Assembly (NCBI GenBank): GCA_030540405.1 | Contig: JAUNWH010000001.1 | Span: 1 to 64,000 of the forward strand | Source: Spirochaetales bacterium | GTDB lineage: Bacteria; Spirochaetota; Spirochaetia; Treponematales; Treponemataceae | Length of the DNA: 64,000 bases | Direction of reading: 5' to 3' | In this document: piece by piece, positions 52,835 through 61,188 of the stretch | How the letters are laid out: the number at the start of each line of letters is the position of its first letter | How positions within the stretch are numbered: position 1 is the first letter of the stretch | The notes under the pieces: generated by a model | The model's input: only the letters and a program-made list of their open reading frames with translations | What the model was told of the DNA's origin: nothing | The model's database searches: none | Made by a program: the position numbers and the translations under genes

Positions 52835-53224
52835 ATGGCGGTTTATGCGTTTGGAGCGGATTATGACGGAAAAGATGTTTACACGGATTTTATAAGCAAC
52901 AGCTGCGTCGGAATCGGCTGGAGCTATAAGGACAATACGTCCGGGCATAACCTTGTCAAGTCCATTAAAGCAGGTGATGTCGTCTATATAAAAAAATGCA
53001 ATATCGGTTCTGATATTACGGTTCGTGCTGTTGGAATCGTGACGGATTATGAGAGCAAGGCTGTGCCGGGAGTCGCCGAAATCGCAAGAAATGTGAGATG
53101 GCTTTGTGAAAACGAATTCGTTATCCAGAATCCCAAGAATACTGACAAAAACAACGTCCGTTCCAATTCGGTGTATGAGGAATTCAATCTGGATGTGATA
53201 AGCCAGATTATCGGAAAGCTATGA
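52835..53224 (+). CDS. PUA/EVE-like small protein
   Basis: The 129-residue protein opens with VYAFGADYDGKDVYTDF, then CVGIGWSYKDNTSGHN, IKAGDVVYIKK and VRAVGIVTDYES. This strand order and the GW-(x)n-GD-(x)n-G pattern are those of EVE/PUA-like domains, found beside restriction and RNA-modification genes. AAAGGAGG precedes the ATG. It does not resemble its polysaccharide neighbours and may be a leftover of a mobile block. A weak hairpin with TTTTTT follows at 53235-53265. Confidence 0.6.
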   Translation: MAVYAFGADYDGKDVYTDFISNSCVGIGWSYKDNTSGHNLVKSIKAGDVVYIKKCNIGSDITVRAVGIVTDYESKAVPGVAEIARNVRWLCENEFVIQNPKNTDKNNVRSNSVYEEFNLDVISQIIGKL

Positions 53225-53294
53225 TACGTTGCGAAGACAGAATCGACAGTCTGGCTGATTTTTTATTTTCGAAGTTATAGGGAAGGATGTAATA

Positions 53295-54272
53295 ATGATT
53301 GATATTACTCAAGAACAAGTCATGCAGACCTGGAAGAATGAAATTCCGCTTGTTTCCGTGTGTTGCATAACTTATAACCATGAACCGTATATTGCACAGG
53401 CACTTGACGGTTTTTTAATGCAAAAAACAAATTTTCCGTTTGAAGTCTTGATACATGATGATGCTTCTACAGACAAGACTGCTGATATTATCCGTGAATA
53501 TGAAAAAAAATTTCCAAAGATAATAAAACCGATTTATCAGAAAGAAAATCAATATTCGCAGGGAAAGCGTGATATTTCTGAAACTTGGAATTTTCCGCGT
53601 GCAAAAGGCAAGTATATTGCGATGTGCGAAGGTGATGACTATTGGATTGATGAGAATAAACTGCAGATGCAGGTGGATTTTTTGGAAAATAATCCTGATT
53701 ATGGAATGTGCTATACAAAGGCGAATCAGCTTATTCAGAAAACAGGTAAATTTTCCAGGACAAAGAATGGCAGTTATGTAAAAGATTTTGAAGACCTGCT
53801 TTTTAATGGAAACAGAGTTCCAACACTCACAACTGTTTTTAGAAAAGACTTGCTAAACAGTTATTTGAAAGAAATATATCCGCAAAATAAAGGCTGGTTG
53901 ATGGGCGACTATCCTATGTGGTTGTATTTTGCGCACGAAAGCAGAATAAAATTTCTTGATAAAGTTACGAGTGTTTATAGAGTGCTGGAGAATTCGGCAA
54001 GCCATAGCAAGGATATAGAGAAATCTGTTAATTTCGCTAGCTCAGTTTTGAGAATACAGAATTTTTTCTCAGAAAAATATTTTCATAAGAAGTTTCATGA
54101 ATTTGATGAACATCTCGAAAGAGCTTTTCTATACTTAAAATTTAATAACCGAAATATGGCAAACAAAGAATTTTCTTTGTGCAACTTTCAAAATAAGAAA
54201 ATCAGAATTTATAGGATTATTTGTTCTTCAGCAATTTTGTTTTCCATTTTTCGAAAATATAAAGGTTTTTAA
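53295..54272 (+). CDS. Glycosyltransferase family 2
   Basis: The 325-residue GT-A enzyme opens with VSVCCITYNHEPYIAQALDGFLMQ and has IHDDASTDKTADIIREYE and the acidic metal motif CEGDDYWID near residue 113. It adds a sugar to the growing surface oligosaccharide from a nucleotide sugar. The gene starts a markedly AT-rich stretch that runs to 57175. The acceptor and sugar are unknown. Confidence 0.9.
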   Translation: MIDITQEQVMQTWKNEIPLVSVCCITYNHEPYIAQALDGFLMQKTNFPFEVLIHDDASTDKTADIIREYEKKFPKIIKPIYQKENQYSQGKRDISETWNFPRAKGKYIAMCEGDDYWIDENKLQMQVDFLENNPDYGMCYTKANQLIQKTGKFSRTKNGSYVKDFEDLLFNGNRVPTLTTVFRKDLLNSYLKEIYPQNKGWLMGDYPMWLYFAHESRIKFLDKVTSVYRVLENSASHSKDIEKSVNFASSVLRIQNFFSEKYFHKKFHEFDEHLERAFLYLKFNNRNMANKEFSLCNFQNKKIRIYRIICSSAILFSIFRKYKGF

Positions 54273-54283
54273 GGTTGCCCGAA

Positions 54284-54838
54284 ATGTCAATTATTTTACG
54301 TGTCATTAACCGTCTGAAAGAATTCTCTTTTTTGCTTTGTATGAAAGTGCGGTATGGAAATCATTTTTTGTGCGGTAAAAATGTCCGTTTTCATAAAGGA
54401 ATAAGTCTTGTTATGGATGATAAAAGTCAGTTTTCGGTTGGAAATAATTTTTTTTCAAGAGATTACCTATATATAAGAATCGAGAATGGAAATATTGAGA
54501 TTGGAGACGATGTGTTTTTTAATAATTTTTGTTCTTTGAATTCTGTCGGGGGGGGGATTGTGATTGGGGATAATTGTATTTTTGGAGAGAATGTCCGCCT
54601 CTATGACCACAATCATAATTATTTGGATGAAAACAGACTTATAAGAGAACAGGGATTTTCAAACGGAAAAATTTCTATCGGGGAAAATGTGTGGATTGGC
54701 AGCAACGTGACAATATTGAAAGACGTCTCAATTGGAAACAATTGTGTTATCGGAGCTGGCTGCGTTGTTTTTAGAAACATTCCTGATAATTCAATATTGC
54801 TCAGTAATGGAACTATAAAAGAAGCTAAAAGGGTTTAA
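54284..54838 (+). CDS. Hexapeptide-repeat acyltransferase with an in-frame G9 tract
   Basis: The 184-residue protein is a left-handed beta-helix acetyltransferase of the WcaF/maltose O-acetyltransferase type; IGDNCIFGENVRLYDHNHN and IGENVWIGSNVTIL are typical, and His residues in DHNHN are probably catalytic. Nine consecutive Gs (54548-54556) encode three glycines at residues 89-91; loss or gain of one base would end the protein early. The ATG at 54284 follows AAGG at 9 bases. Confidence 0.87.
   Translation: MSIILRVINRLKEFSFLLCMKVRYGNHFLCGKNVRFHKGISLVMDDKSQFSVGNNFFSRDYLYIRIENGNIEIGDDVFFNNFCSLNSVGGGIVIGDNCIFGENVRLYDHNHNYLDENRLIREQGFSNGKISIGENVWIGSNVTILKDVSIGNNCVIGAGCVVFRNIPDNSILLSNGTIKEAKRV
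54548..54556 (+). repeat. Homopolymeric G9 tract inside the acyltransferase
   Basis: Nine Gs in frame (GGG x3) within an AT-rich gene; a typical contingency tract. Confidence 0.88.
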
Positions 54839-54839
54839 T

Positions 54840-55982
54840 ATGAAAATCGCGATTTTAGTACAGAATATAGCTACTCTAGGAGGTGTGGAAGTAGTAAGCA
54901 TTTGGCTTGCAAAGAAACTTTCTGAACACAACAGCGTTGAAATTGTAAGTTGCAAGGAATGTAAAAACAACACTTTTGAAAATTCCCAAGGCATAAAAAT
55001 TGAATATTTAGGTATCGATGATTCTCATAAGATTCTTGCAGGAGCTGATTATTCAATTCTAGAAAATTTCTTTTCGAAAAATAATTTTGATATTGTAATT
55101 TTACAGGCCGGAACAGCCATAAAAAAATGCTGTTCACTGTCTGATGTAAAACTTTGTAAAATTATTTCTGATTACAGCCGGCTTTACTATGTGTTGCATG
55201 AAAGTCCGAAGTATCACTTAAAAAGATATAACACAGAACATGACGGTTTATTGAAATTTGCGCTTAAAACAATTTACCACAAAATTAGATATGCTCATGG
55301 AGTCAGAGCTTTTTTCTATGAATCTAAAAAATATATTTTCCGTTTTGTAACACTTTCAAAGGGCTGCCAGAAGGAAATGAAAGACTGTTATGGATTGGAT
55401 TCTATCATTATGTACAATCCCTATATATTTGATAAAAACGAAACAGATTTTTCAAAGAAGGAAAATACAGTTCTTTATGCAGGGCGATTAAGTCCGGAAA
55501 AAGATGTTCGTTTGATACTGGATTCATGGAAACTATTGAAGAATTCTAACAACTGGAAATTAAAAATAATCGGTGATGGAAATCAAAAAGAATTCTTGGG
55601 GAATTATGTTCTTACAGAACAAATATCCAATGTAGAATTCTTGGGGGCTCAGCCGCATGATAAAGTTCTGAAAGAATTCCCAAAAAGTAAAATTTTTATG
55701 CTTACCTCGTTTTTCGAGGGATTTCCGACTGTTATTTCCGAGGCAATGAACTACAAGAATGTTCCTGTAGTCACAAGATATGAAGGGTTTTCTGATGAGC
55801 TTTTAAAATCTGACAACAGTTTTATTTGTTCACGGAATCCAGTTGAAATTTCAGAAAAACTGGAAATATTGATGCTCAATGCAGAGGTGTTGAAGTCATT
55901 CGCAGAAAACGGATATTCGCAATGCAGAGAATTTTATGATTTCCTTGAAAAGCAGAATTATAACTTGGGGGAGTATGAATAA
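54840..55982 (+). CDS. Glycosyltransferase family 4 (GT-B)
   Basis: The 380-residue protein starts with MKIAILVQNIATLGGVEVVSIWLAKKL and carries LYAGRLSPEKDVRLILDSW near residue 210 and the C-terminal FEGFPTVISEAMNYKNVPV, the nucleotide-binding EX7E region of GT4. It transfers a hexose-type residue with retention. It is one base from the previous gene and is part of the AT-rich block. Confidence 0.9.
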   Translation: MKIAILVQNIATLGGVEVVSIWLAKKLSEHNSVEIVSCKECKNNTFENSQGIKIEYLGIDDSHKILAGADYSILENFFSKNNFDIVILQAGTAIKKCCSLSDVKLCKIISDYSRLYYVLHESPKYHLKRYNTEHDGLLKFALKTIYHKIRYAHGVRAFFYESKKYIFRFVTLSKGCQKEMKDCYGLDSIIMYNPYIFDKNETDFSKKENTVLYAGRLSPEKDVRLILDSWKLLKNSNNWKLKIIGDGNQKEFLGNYVLTEQISNVEFLGAQPHDKVLKEFPKSKIFMLTSFFEGFPTVISEAMNYKNVPVVTRYEGFSDELLKSDNSFICSRNPVEISEKLEILMLNAEVLKSFAENGYSQCREFYDFLEKQNYNLGEYE

Positions 55983-57179
55983 ATGCATGTACAATATGCG
56001 GTTCCATATATTCTTTTCACATTTTTTCTTGTTCTCTTTGCAATCGATGGCAATGTTTTTGTAACAAATAATGCTGTTTATAAATCGATACGGAATTTTT
56101 CCCTTGCGTCAGTCGTAATTGTTTCTATTTTCTTTATCGGCTGCAGAGGTTTTGTAGAGGCGGACTGGTATTTTTATCTTCCGTATTTTGAAAGAACTCC
56201 TTCATTTTTTGACGGTGAGGAGAAAATCAGATACTTTTTTAGAACGAATGCATGGGAAACAGGATATGGAATCTTCAGCATAATATGCAAAACATTTACA
56301 GATAATTATCTGGCATATCAGTTTATATGTTTCCTGATAGATTTCATGGTGCTTCACTTTTTCTTCAAGGAATACTGCGGAAAATACTATTTTCTGGGCT
56401 GGTGCTTGTTCTGGATTTTTCAAGGCTTTGTTTTTGAAATAATAATACTGAGAAATGCAAAAGCCATAATGTTGTTTTTGATTTCCATAAAATATGCCCA
56501 GAATAAAAAAATCATAAAATACATATTGTTGAATTTGCTGGGACTGATGTTTCATTCTTCTTCAATTTTTTATTTTCCTTTGTATTTTTTCTTTCAGATG
56601 AAGAGAAATAAAAAACTGGAATTGTTTCTGTTTCTTGTTGGAATCTGCATTTACATTCTTCAAATTCCTATTGTCAAGCCTATTCTGAAAAGTATTGCAA
56701 AAGGCTTACCTGGCAGATATGGCTGGATGGTTGTTGCATATCTTGATTCCAAACAATTCTCGGCTTCTTATGGAATTACAATTGGATTCTTGGAAAGAGT
56801 GTTCTCATTCATCCTTATATTTAAATTCTCAACTCAAATTATAAAAGAAGATGAGCGGATGAAAATATTTTGGTATCTGTTCCTGTTGTTTCAGTTCTCA
56901 TATTTGTTCTTATCAGATTTTTCAATTTTGCTTGGACGGATTCCAAATCTTTTTATTTGCTCATATTGGGTTCTGTATACAAAAGTGTTTGGAAAACTTA
57001 AAAAAAATTGGAAGTATATATTTTTGCTTTTGTTGGTGTTGTATGGCAGCCTTAGAAATTTGAGTTTGCTAAGCCATTCAACTTCATACTATGACAATTT
57101 TCTAACAGGAGCAATGTCAGATTCAGAAAGAAAATCGTTATATAAAAAAAATGGATATAATGTGGAGGTTTCATTTTGA
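55983..57179 (+). CDS. EpsG-family polysaccharide polymerase (Wzy-like)
   Basis: The 398-residue protein has about ten membrane segments. FFIGCRGFVEADWYFYLPYFE near residue 50 is the EpsG-family signature, which contains the acidic residue of the catalytic loop. It probably links repeat units of the polymer after flipping. It overlaps the next gene by four bases. Confidence 0.82.
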   Translation: MHVQYAVPYILFTFFLVLFAIDGNVFVTNNAVYKSIRNFSLASVVIVSIFFIGCRGFVEADWYFYLPYFERTPSFFDGEEKIRYFFRTNAWETGYGIFSIICKTFTDNYLAYQFICFLIDFMVLHFFFKEYCGKYYFLGWCLFWIFQGFVFEIIILRNAKAIMLFLISIKYAQNKKIIKYILLNLLGLMFHSSSIFYFPLYFFFQMKRNKKLELFLFLVGICIYILQIPIVKPILKSIAKGLPGRYGWMVVAYLDSKQFSASYGITIGFLERVFSFILIFKFSTQIIKEDERMKIFWYLFLLFQFSYLFLSDFSILLGRIPNLFICSYWVLYTKVFGKLKKNWKYIFLLLLVLYGSLRNLSLLSHSTSYYDNFLTGAMSDSERKSLYKKNGYNVEVSF

Positions 57180-57937
57180 TTCCCAAGATAATTCACTTGT
57201 GCTGGCTGAGCGGAGACGAATATCCGCTGGTTATAAAAAAATGCGTTGAGTCCATTTATTCAAAGCTGCCGGGCTATGAGATAAAAATCTGGACTAAGGA
57301 AAATTTTGACATTGGCTCTGTTCTTTGGGTAAAGCAGGCGTTTGAGGCGAAAAAATATGCCTTTGCCGCGGACTACATACGTTTCTGGTCGCTTTACAAC
57401 TACGGCGGAATCTATCTTGACTCAGATGTCGAGGTCTTGAAGTCTTTCGATGACTTTTTAGACAACAAGAGCTTTACCGGGTTTGAGTATCTGAGTATCC
57501 CGGAGGCGGCTGTTGTCGGTGCGGAAAAGGGAACGGAATGGATAAAGACTTGCCTTGACTGGTACAGCGGAAAGTCGTTTTTTGATCCCGACGGAGAGAT
57601 GAAAAGGGATGTTGTTCCTCGTCTTGTGAAACTCGTTCTTGAAAAGAAGTATGGAAGAGAAATTGAAGACAACGGAAAAATCCAGCATTTGGACGGGCTT
57701 GAGCTTTATACATATTCTTATTTTTCACCAAAAAACTACTTCACAGGAAAAATCAGAATAAAACCGGAAACCGTCTGCATTCACCGTTTTGCAAGCGCAT
57801 GGGGACCGAACGAGAAACGGAAATGGACGCTTGTTGTGCATAACATTGTGATTCATGTTCTCGGAAAAAGGCTGCACGACAAACTGTTCAGACTGATAAA
57901 GCCGGTTTCAAGAACTTTCAACGGAGAAGAAATATGA
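57176..57937 (+). CDS. Glycosyltransferase with DXD motif (GT32/OCH1-type)
   Basis: The 253-residue protein has MIPKIIHLCWLSGDEYP at its start, AFAADYIRFWSLYNYGGIYLDSDVEV with the DxD metal site near residue 84, and a C-terminal CIHRFASAWG. This is the capsular mannosyl/galactosyltransferase (Gly_transf_sug) group. Composition switches back to GC-richer here, as in the DegT to GltS segment. It overlaps both neighbours by four bases. Confidence 0.88.
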   Translation: MIPKIIHLCWLSGDEYPLVIKKCVESIYSKLPGYEIKIWTKENFDIGSVLWVKQAFEAKKYAFAADYIRFWSLYNYGGIYLDSDVEVLKSFDDFLDNKSFTGFEYLSIPEAAVVGAEKGTEWIKTCLDWYSGKSFFDPDGEMKRDVVPRLVKLVLEKKYGREIEDNGKIQHLDGLELYTYSYFSPKNYFTGKIRIKPETVCIHRFASAWGPNEKRKWTLVVHNIVIHVLGKRLHDKLFRLIKPVSRTFNGEEI

Positions 57938-58680
57938 TCAGCGTGTGCATGGCGACCTACAACGGCGAGCGTTTCATAAAGGAACAGATTGACTCAATTC
58001 TTCCGCAGCTCTCACAAGATGACGAGCTCATAATCAGCGACGACGGAAGCACGGACAGGACGCTTGAAATCATCTCATCGTATAAAGATGAGCGGATAAA
58101 GGTTTTTCATCACCAGAAAAATCCTGAGTATGCGAAGATACAGCATAGCCGCAATTTTTATTATGCAACCAGCAATTTTGAAAACGCTTTGAAACAGGTA
58201 AAAGGCGACTATATTTTTTTGAGTGACCAGGATGACGTTTGGATGCCGAATAAAGTTCAGAAAATGATTTCTAAACTTAATGATTTTGATTGTGTTATGA
58301 GCAACAATCAGATTATTGATGTGAATGGAAAACCTTTGAATTTTTTTTTGGGGGAAAAACAGCCTTTTGGTAGATCAGTCTTTACAAATCTAAAAAGAAC
58401 TCCGTTTTTGGGGTGTTGTATGGCTTTTTCAAAAAATTCTTTGAATTATATTCTTCCGTTTCCTAAAAAGCTTATTTGCCATGATTTATGGATGGGGGCG
58501 TTATGCGCATATAAGAATTCTTTGTTATATATTGACGAGCCGTTGCACAAATATAGATTTCATGAAAATTCTGTTTCGCCATCTGTTACAGCAAATAGTA
58601 AGAATCCATTCTTTTTTAAAATAAAATATCGAATACTTTTTTTGATTCAGTTCTATAAACGTATTTTGTTAAATAAATAA
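57934..58680 (+). CDS. Glycosyltransferase family 2, compositionally split
   Basis: The 248-residue protein has ISVCMATYNGERFIKEQIDSI, ISDDGSTDRTLEI and the metal site LSDQDDVWMP near residue 101. The first 200-300 bases are GC-richer and have the codon habits of the preceding gene; from about 58250 the gene is AT-rich. A run of nine Ts followed by five Gs (58341-58354) lies in the later part. This looks like a recombination joint within the gene. Confidence 0.88.
   Translation: MISVCMATYNGERFIKEQIDSILPQLSQDDELIISDDGSTDRTLEIISSYKDERIKVFHHQKNPEYAKIQHSRNFYYATSNFENALKQVKGDYIFLSDQDDVWMPNKVQKMISKLNDFDCVMSNNQIIDVNGKPLNFFLGEKQPFGRSVFTNLKRTPFLGCCMAFSKNSLNYILPFPKKLICHDLWMGALCAYKNSLLYIDEPLHKYRFHENSVSPSVTANSKNPFFFKIKYRILFLIQFYKRILLNK
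58341..58354 (+). repeat. T9G5 homopolymer pair in a glycosyltransferase gene
   Basis: Nine Ts immediately followed by five Gs, in frame; a possible slippage site. Confidence 0.6.
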
Positions 58681-58698
58681 AATCAAGGAGAACAAACA

Positions 58699-60168
58699 AT
58701 GAAAATAATTTTTATTAACCCACCATTTAAATCTGAATATGGAAAATTTAGCCGCGAAAGCCGAAGCCCTGCCATTACAAAAAGCGGTGCTTTATATTAT
58801 CCGCTTTGGCTTATTTATGCAGCCGCTTGGTGTGAAAAGTGCGGCCATAAAGTTGGTTTTATAGATGCAACCGCTTTTCCTCTTTCAGAAGAAGAAACAT
58901 TATCGAAAATAAATGAGCTTGCAGAAAAAACTGAAAAGATTATGTTTGTTTTAGACACAAGCACTCCTTCTATAAAAAGCGATATTGAATTTGGAGCAAA
59001 ACTAAAAGATGAATTTATCAATAGTTTTGTTATTCTTGTTGGAACACATCCTTCTGCAGTTCCTGAAGAAACATTAAATTTCAATGCAAAAATTGACGCT
59101 GTTACAATTGGCGAATTTGATCATACTGTTGAAAAACTTGCTTCTGCATTGGAATCTGATGGTAATCTTGAAAATGTAAATGGAATCATGTTCAGAAAAC
59201 CTGATGGTTCATTGTACAGAACTTCGCCAGCTGAATATATTACAGATTTAGACTCAATACCATATGCTTCACAATTTATAAAAAAATATTTGAACGAAAA
59301 ACAATATTTCTTTCCAGCTGCGGCATATCCTGAAATTCAGATTTTTACAGGACGAGGTTGTCCTTGCCGATGTAATTTTTGTGTTTATCCGCAGACTATG
59401 CATGGACATAAATATAGGGCTAGAAGTCCTGAGAATGTTGTAGGTGAATTTGAATTTATTGCGGAAAATTTTGAAGATGCGAAAGAAGTTGTAATTGAGG
59501 ATGACACTTTTACAGCTGATAAAAACAGAGTAAAAGAAATTTGTAATCTTCTTATTTCTAAAAAGTTGAATAAAAAACTTCGTTGGCTATGCAATGCTCG
59601 CGTAAATACTCTTGACTTGGAAACAATGAAACTTATGAAAAAAGCTGGTTGCCGTCTTATTATTCCTGGAATTGAAAGCGGAAGCCAGCAGATTTTAAAC
59701 AATATAAAAAAAGGCACAAAAGTTGAGCAGTTTTATTCATATACAAAAAATGCAAAAAAGGCTGGTTTAAAAATTCATGCCTGTTATATGGTTGGCAATG
59801 AAGGCGAAACAAAAGAAACAATGCAAGAAACATTAAAGTTAGCCTTGAAACTTAATACCGATACAGCTCAGTTTTTCCCTCTTATTCCGTATCCTGGAAC
59901 AGAAGCTTATGATTGGGCGGTAAGAAATAAATTCATAACTGTCAATTATGAAGACTATGTGAATGAAGATGGAACCCATAACACGGTCTTGAATGAAGAC
60001 GGGCTTTCTTCTAAGGAAATGGTTAATTTTTGCAATTATGCACGGAAAAAATATTATCTGCGTCCACGTTATATTATGCATAGGATTATTTCTGGATTTA
60101 CAGATTTTGAGGATTTGAAACGTTCCTTGAAAGCATTTGGAAAACTGAAAAATTATCTTTTCAAATAG
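58699..60168 (+). CDS. B12-binding-type radical SAM protein
   Basis: The 489-residue protein has an N-terminal B12-binding-like domain (residues about 1-170; PPFKSEYGKFSRESRSP at the start) and a radical SAM core with Cys221, Cys225 and Cys228 of CxxxCxxC in GCPCRCNFC. EDDTFTADKNRVKEI and IESGSQQILNNIKKGT are BchE/HpnJ-type signatures. AAGGAG precedes the ATG. In a surface-polysaccharide island it may modify a lipid carrier or sugar by C-methylation or similar; this is inference. Confidence 0.85.
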   Translation: MKIIFINPPFKSEYGKFSRESRSPAITKSGALYYPLWLIYAAAWCEKCGHKVGFIDATAFPLSEEETLSKINELAEKTEKIMFVLDTSTPSIKSDIEFGAKLKDEFINSFVILVGTHPSAVPEETLNFNAKIDAVTIGEFDHTVEKLASALESDGNLENVNGIMFRKPDGSLYRTSPAEYITDLDSIPYASQFIKKYLNEKQYFFPAAAYPEIQIFTGRGCPCRCNFCVYPQTMHGHKYRARSPENVVGEFEFIAENFEDAKEVVIEDDTFTADKNRVKEICNLLISKKLNKKLRWLCNARVNTLDLETMKLMKKAGCRLIIPGIESGSQQILNNIKKGTKVEQFYSYTKNAKKAGLKIHACYMVGNEGETKETMQETLKLALKLNTDTAQFFPLIPYPGTEAYDWAVRNKFITVNYEDYVNEDGTHNTVLNEDGLSSKEMVNFCNYARKKYYLRPRYIMHRIISGFTDFEDLKRSLKAFGKLKNYLFK

Positions 60169-60195
60169 GAAAGATAAAACATAAAAGGAAAAATT

Positions 60196-60945
60196 ATGCC
60201 CCAGATTTCAATAATAATGCCGTGCCACAACGGAGAAAAGTATCTTCCAGATTCCATAACTTCTGTTCTGTCTCAGACTTATACAGATTGGGAATTGCTT
60301 GTTGTAGATGATAATTCCACTGATAATTCTGTGAATATAATAGAAGATTTCTGCAAAAAAGATTCACGGATAAAACTGTTGCACACGGAAAAATCTTCCG
60401 GTATGCCGGCAACTCCGCGTAATGTCGGAATAAATGCTGCATCCGGTCGTTTTATCGCTTTCCTTGACTGTGATGATATATGGCTTCCGACAAAACTTGA
60501 GCATCAGTTGCCGCTCTTTGAGACAAAAAATGTCGCGGTAGTATTTTCATATTACGCAAAAATGAATGCTGGTGGAAATTATGGAAACAATTCAATATCT
60601 TCGCCTGTTTTTGTTTCATATAATTATATGCTAAATGGAAACTGTATTGGAAATCTTACAGGAATGTACGACACAAAAAAATGCGGAAAAGTTTTCCAAA
60701 AGGAAATTCATCACGAAGATTACGTTATGTGGCTTGAAATTCTAAAAAAAGGATTTTTTGCAATCAACACAAATTCTGTGGAAGCCGTTTACAGAGAAAA
60801 CAAATCTTCTGTTTCAGGCAGCAAATTGAAAATATTCAAATGGCAGTGGAATATTCTTCGCAGGGAGTTAAAAATTCCATTTTTCAAAGCTTTAAAATAT
60901 TTCCTTAATTATGCGGCAAGCGGATTCCTGAAATTCATAAAGTAG
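60196..60945 (+). CDS. Glycosyltransferase family 2
   Basis: The 249-residue protein has ISIIMPCHNGEKYLPDSITSVLSQTYTDWELLVVDD and the metal site LDCDDIWLP near residue 94, the usual GT-A features. It is the last glycosyltransferase of the AT-rich block and is followed by a palindrome-rich spacer at 60950-61150. Confidence 0.9.
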   Translation: MPQISIIMPCHNGEKYLPDSITSVLSQTYTDWELLVVDDNSTDNSVNIIEDFCKKDSRIKLLHTEKSSGMPATPRNVGINAASGRFIAFLDCDDIWLPTKLEHQLPLFETKNVAVVFSYYAKMNAGGNYGNNSISSPVFVSYNYMLNGNCIGNLTGMYDTKKCGKVFQKEIHHEDYVMWLEILKKGFFAINTNSVEAVYRENKSSVSGSKLKIFKWQWNILRRELKIPFFKALKYFLNYAASGFLKFIK

Positions 60946-60954
60946 GTTATGGCG

Positions 60955-61150
60955 TTTCCTGCCATTTGGCAGGTCGGGCTTTTCGCCGTTCCGCTGTCGC
61001 TTCATTCGATGCAGCGAGCTGCTTACGAACGCCTTCGGCACGGCTACAATCCCTAACGCGTTAGCATTAGGACGTGCGCAGCTTGCGCACACGTAAAATA
61101 AACGAGATTTGCATTAGCAAAATCTCGTAGCATACCGTTAGGTATGCAAA
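60955..61150 (+). repeat. Palindrome-rich intergenic island
   Basis: At least four hairpins are packed together. CCTGCC (60958) pairs with GGCAGG (60968-60973). GTGCGCA (61074-61080) pairs with TGCGCAC (61084-61090). CGAGATTTGC (61103) pairs with GCAAAATCTCG (61117-61127). GCATACC (61130-61136) pairs with GGTATGC (61141-61147). ATCCCTAA recurs at about 61049 and 61149. No protein is supported here; it looks like a repetitive extragenic element. Confidence 0.6.
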
Positions 61151-61188
61151 TCCCTAATGCATCTTTATATTTTGGAGGTTAAAACAAA

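Noticed and set aside
60892-61092. Minus-strand protein-coding gene in the palindromic spacer
   Set aside because: It overlaps hairpins and the end of a real gene, lacks an SD, and reflects the repeat rather than a protein.
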